In this document: piece after piece, positions 61,316 to 64,000 of the stretch | Position numbering within the stretch: position 1 is the stretch's first letter | Layout: each line of letters begins with the position of its first letter | Source: Streptomyces glomeratus | Lineage (GTDB): Bacteria; Actinomycetota; Actinomycetes; Streptomycetales; Streptomycetaceae | DNA: 64,000 bases | Assembly (NCBI RefSeq): GCF_021462825.1 | Contig: NZ_JAKEEB010000015.1 | Span: 1-64,000, forward strand | Direction of reading: 5' to 3' | Notes under the pieces: model-generated | What the model saw: only the letters and a program-made list of their open reading frames with translations | What the model was told of the DNA's origin: nothing | Databases searched by the model: none | Position numbers and translations under genes: made by a program

Positions 61316-62293
61316 ATGACCTTGACCTTCGGCATCTATCCCGGCGGACTCCTGGGAGACGACCACGGCATCGTCCACCCGGTCAGCCCGGACGTTCCGG
61401 ACCGCATCATCGAGGCACTCGACCGGCTCCAAGGCGACGGGGCCGCGCTGTCGGTACGCGCCTACCGGTCGTTCTCGGGTACCGAGACGCCGTTGGAGCC
61501 CCCCACGCCCGCCGACCCGCAGTCCTACCTCCAGCGCGGCCGCACACTCGACCTGGTGCTGCAGTTCCGTGAGCCGTCCGGCGAACTCGACGGGTGGCTG
61601 GAGTTCGTCCGCGAGGCCATCCGGAGCGGCGGACCGCAGCTGGCGTCGATCCAGATCTGCGAAGAACCCAACGCCCGGCTTCCCGTTGTGGACGGCAGCA
61701 TCCCCAACGTCCGGAACGCGCTCGTCCAAGGGGTCATTGCGGCCAAGCAGGAGGCCCGAGCCCTGGGACACAGCGTGGCGGTCGGCTTCAACGCCGTTCC
61801 CACCTTCGATCCGGCCGACACCTTCTGGTCCGAGCTGGGTTCACTGGCCGACGCGCGTTTCCGGCAGAGCCTGGACTACGTCGGCCTGGACTTCTTCCCG
61901 GATGTATTCCGGCCCATCGCCGCCGACCGGTTGGCCGAGGCGGTCACCGCGGTCCTCGGGGCCTTCCGCCACACCGACCTGCCGAAGGCCGGAATCCCGG
62001 AGAGCGTCGCCATGCGTATCTGCGAGAACGGCTGGCCCACCGGACCGGACCGCACCGAACAGCGGCAGGCCGCAACCCTCGAGAGGGTCATCCGGACCGT
62101 GGCCGGTCTCGCCGACGACCTGAACATCGACGGATACTCGCTCTTCGCCCTGAGGGACGCCGACAGCACCGCGGACGGGCTCTTCCATCGCTTCGGTCTC
62201 CTGTACGACGACTACACCCCCAAGCCGGCCTTCGAGACCTATCGGCAGCTCATCAGCGAATTGGGCCGCCCGCCGGTCGTCCCGGCACCGTGA
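61316..62293 (+). CDS. TIM-barrel-like putative glycosidase, unknown
   Basis: A 325-residue soluble protein. The pattern of strand-like segments and ENGWPTGPDRTEQRQAATLERVI resembles (beta/alpha)8 glycoside hydrolases, with ICEEPNARLP a possible acid/base segment. No signal peptide is present, so it would act in the cytosol. I could not assign a GH family. Controlled by the divergent TetR-type regulator. Confidence 0.6.
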   Translation: MTLTFGIYPGGLLGDDHGIVHPVSPDVPDRIIEALDRLQGDGAALSVRAYRSFSGTETPLEPPTPADPQSYLQRGRTLDLVLQFREPSGELDGWLEFVREAIRSGGPQLASIQICEEPNARLPVVDGSIPNVRNALVQGVIAAKQEARALGHSVAVGFNAVPTFDPADTFWSELGSLADARFRQSLDYVGLDFFPDVFRPIAADRLAEAVTAVLGAFRHTDLPKAGIPESVAMRICENGWPTGPDRTEQRQAATLERVIRTVAGLADDLNIDGYSLFALRDADSTADGLFHRFGLLYDDYTPKPAFETYRQLISELGRPPVVPAP

Positions 62294-62370
62294 TGGCGTG
62301 GCCTGCGGACCAGGACGGCACCCCGGCGCGCGGCGGCGCGGCAGCACGCCGTACCGATAGTCTGCGAGGC

Positions 62371-63168
62371 GTGATCGACTCGTACACGTCCCTTGACGAC
62401 GTCGGTGTGGCCACGGCGGCGGCACGTGCCGGGGCCGAGGTGGTGCGCGAGATGTACGGTCGGCGGCTCTCCCGCATCGACAAGGCTGACGGGGACTTCG
62501 CCACCGCCGCCGATGTGGCGGCCGAGAAGTCGATCCTCGAGGTCATCCGTGCCGCTCGGCCCGATGATGCGCTGCTCGGCGAGGAGAGCGGGCGGCAGGG
62601 CGCTGCCGGCGCCGAGCGACTGTGGATGGTGGATCCCCTGTGCGGAACGCTGAACTACGCCGCCGGCACCATGCTGGTGGCCGTCAACGTGGCGCTGCGC
62701 GACGGAGCGGCGGCGGTGGCCGATCCTTTCAGCGGGGAGGTCTTCTTCACCGACGGTGAGACCGCCTGGGCGCGGCAGGACGGGGCCGATACGCGGCTGG
62801 CCCCCACGCCCGCCGACCGGTTGGTGGACGTCAACCTGGACCCGCCCTTCCCGAACGCGCCCGGATTCAGGGCCGTCGACCTGCTGGCCCACCCAGAGTT
62901 CGCCGATCGGTTCAAGCCGCGTGTCGGCTCCACGACGCTGGCGTTGGCCTGGGTGGCGGCCGGCAAGCGCGCCGCGTATGTCACGGACGGCCGCGACCTG
63001 TCCGGGAGCGTGCACTTCGCCGCGGGCATCGCCGTGTGCAGGGCCGCCGGTTGCGTGGTCACCGGAATCGACGGTGCCCCGCTCGGACGGGACGGCCGGG
63101 GGCTGGTCGTCGCCGCCGATGCCGAGACCCACGGGCAGCTGATGGCGATGATCCGCAGCCGAGGCTAG
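62371..63168 (+). CDS. inositol monophosphatase-family phosphatase
   Basis: A 265-residue lithium-sensitive-type phosphatase of the IMPase/CysQ superfamily. It has DFATAADVAAEK (first Asp site), LLGEESGR (metal Glu) and the MVDPLCGTLNYA metal-binding motif, with a Cys replacing the usual Asp/Leu variation. The C-terminal SVHFAAGIAVCRAAGC block is also typical. Probable activity on inositol phosphate, PAP or a sugar phosphate. The GTG at 62371 is preferred, as a TAGTCT -10-like box just upstream suggests a leaderless transcript. An ATG at 62293, overlapping the previous stop, would add 26 residues. Confidence 0.82.
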   Translation: MIDSYTSLDDVGVATAAARAGAEVVREMYGRRLSRIDKADGDFATAADVAAEKSILEVIRAARPDDALLGEESGRQGAAGAERLWMVDPLCGTLNYAAGTMLVAVNVALRDGAAAVADPFSGEVFFTDGETAWARQDGADTRLAPTPADRLVDVNLDPPFPNAPGFRAVDLLAHPEFADRFKPRVGSTTLALAWVAAGKRAAYVTDGRDLSGSVHFAAGIAVCRAAGCVVTGIDGAPLGRDGRGLVVAADAETHGQLMAMIRSRG

Positions 63169-63782
63169 TCTCCCGTGGTCACCGGACGCCGCTGCCCGCT
63201 CCCGTCGGTTTGTGCGTCATGAGTCCCGGCGGCCGGCCGCCGGGGCCCTCGACCCGCGGAGGACGCCGAGACACGGTCCGGATCACGGCGCTCCAGCTCC
63301 TGACGCAGCCGGGCGAGCGCTCGATGCAGCGTGCTCTTGACGGTTCCGGCCGACATGCCGAGGGCGGCGGCCGTCTCCTCCGTGGACATGTGCTCCCAGT
63401 GCCGTAACACCACGACGCTGCGCTGCCTCGGCCCGAGCACCTTCATGGCGTCGATCAGGAGCGTACGTTCGGCGTGCCGGGCGGTGGAGTCCGGGACGGA
63501 TGCGTCGGGCAGCCGGGCGGTGAGCACCTCTTCCAGCCTCCTGGCCCGCCACCACTCCGTACGGGTGTTGATCATGACGCGGCGCAGGTAGGCGTCCGCT
63601 AGCCGCTTGTCGGCTATGCGGTCCCAACGGTGATACGTCCGTGCGAGCGCGGTCTGCAGCAGGTCCTGGGCGTCGAGCGGGTCCGAGACCAGCCGCCGGG
63701 CGCTGCGCAGCAGTGCGTCACGGCGCATACGGACGTATTCCTCGAACTCCAAAGGCCGGTCGGGGCACGTGCGGGCACGCAT
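63165..63782 (-). CDS. SigE-family ECF RNA polymerase sigma factor
   Basis: A 205-residue ECF sigma factor. Region 2 has LEFEEYVRMRRDALLRSARRLVSDPLDAQDLLQTALARTYHRW. Region 4 has LGPRQRSVVVLRHWEHMSTEETAAALGMSAGTVKSTLHRAL. An Arg/Gly-rich tail of about 30 residues follows. ATG 63782 has AAAGGA nine bases upstream; an ATG at 63800 is nearer but has no ribosome site. It converges on the phosphatase gene, with both stop codons sharing the CTAG at 63165-63168. Confidence 0.88.
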   Translation of the reverse strand: MRARTCPDRPLEFEEYVRMRRDALLRSARRLVSDPLDAQDLLQTALARTYHRWDRIADKRLADAYLRRVMINTRTEWWRARRLEEVLTARLPDASVPDSTARHAERTLLIDAMKVLGPRQRSVVVLRHWEHMSTEETAAALGMSAGTVKSTLHRALARLRQELERRDPDRVSASSAGRGPRRPAAGTHDAQTDGSGQRRPVTTGD

Positions 63783-64000
63783 GGGCCGGGTTCCTTTCAT
63801 GGTGGTGCTGCACGGTGGGCGCGGTGGGCAGAAGCCGTGGTCCGCTCTCGCCCCCGCCGCCCGGAGCGCCCTGGGCGGCGCGGTGGGACGCGGCAGGGGC
63901 GTCGGCCAGTGCCGACGACTTCGTCGATCGTCAGCAGCAGCGGTTGCCGGGGTCTGTCTCGATGCCCCCGACGCCGTGGTGACCCCGAGCGAGATCACTC
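63783..64000. other. promoter region of the sigma-factor gene, window end
   Basis: No supported gene. The last 218 bases are presumed to contain the promoter for the sigma factor; no clear consensus was identified. Confidence 0.4.

Overview
The window looks like chromosomal DNA from a Streptomyces-type actinomycete. It has very high G+C, frequent GTG starts, ATGA start/stop overlaps, and typical families: SigE- and SigB/F-type sigma factors, RsbW-like ATPases, a second FtsH, universal stress proteins, MAB_1171c, DUF4328, and a rifamycin-associated element. No integrase, transposase, phage structural gene or CRISPR array was seen. I support about 55 protein genes, one tRNA-like RNA gene, four broken genes and about 30 regulatory, terminator or repeat sites.

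Layout. 0-8.2 kb: the tail of one gene, two very small proteins, a secreted beta-lactamase-fold serine hydrolase, an isochorismatase-type hydrolase coupled to a frameshifted GlxA/AraC regulator, an RsbW-like ATPase, a YheO/DauR-type regulator divergent from a PLP dehydratase, a tRNA-Gly-like gene, an SDR and a stand-alone hemC-like gene. 8.5-18.7 kb: a Pls-type membrane NRPS (poly-amino-acid synthetase) with a BPL_N/glutamine-amidotransferase-like partner, an FtsH paralogue ending in a 64-bp minisatellite, a tandem universal stress protein and an APC permease. 18.8-33.6 kb: small enzymes, a frameshifted DsbA-like gene, a secreted GH5 glycosidase, a sigma factor, the XRE / MAB_1171c / FAD-monooxygenase group, an APH-like kinase and small envelope proteins. 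33.6-37.1 kb: a rifamycin glycosyltransferase-like gene and helR in one unit behind a perfect rifamycin-associated element. 37.4-43.8 kb: a SigE-family sigma factor with a coupled membrane partner, a GT2-GtrA fusion coupled to a PIG-V-like mannosyltransferase, an AraC regulator and an NmrA-like oxidoreductase.

44.4-48.0 kb holds the best candidate for an undescribed system. A 39-residue basic peptide ends in a Cys-X-Cys tail. A strong hairpin follows it, then a membrane M50-type metalloprotease with a PqqD-like N-terminal domain, translationally coupled to a large degenerate-AAA/TPR protein. This resembles a minimal RiPP or processed-peptide operon with no recognisable modifying enzyme. 48.1-64 kb: a wall-type protein of Gln-Gly-Gly repeats, a quinone-oxidoreductase gene with a near-consensus promoter and two operators, two NodB deacetylases, an unknown two-gene operon ending in a TPR protein, PLD-like and DUF1330 proteins, two TetR regulators (one beside a decayed SGNH hydrolase, one divergent from a TIM-barrel-like protein with a double operator), an inositol monophosphatase-family protein and a second SigE-family sigma factor.

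At least five apparent single-base frameshifts lie in three otherwise well-conserved genes, mostly in G or C runs. They could be real decay or residual sequence error. Everything here was read by eye, so family assignments rest on recognised motifs and not on database searches.
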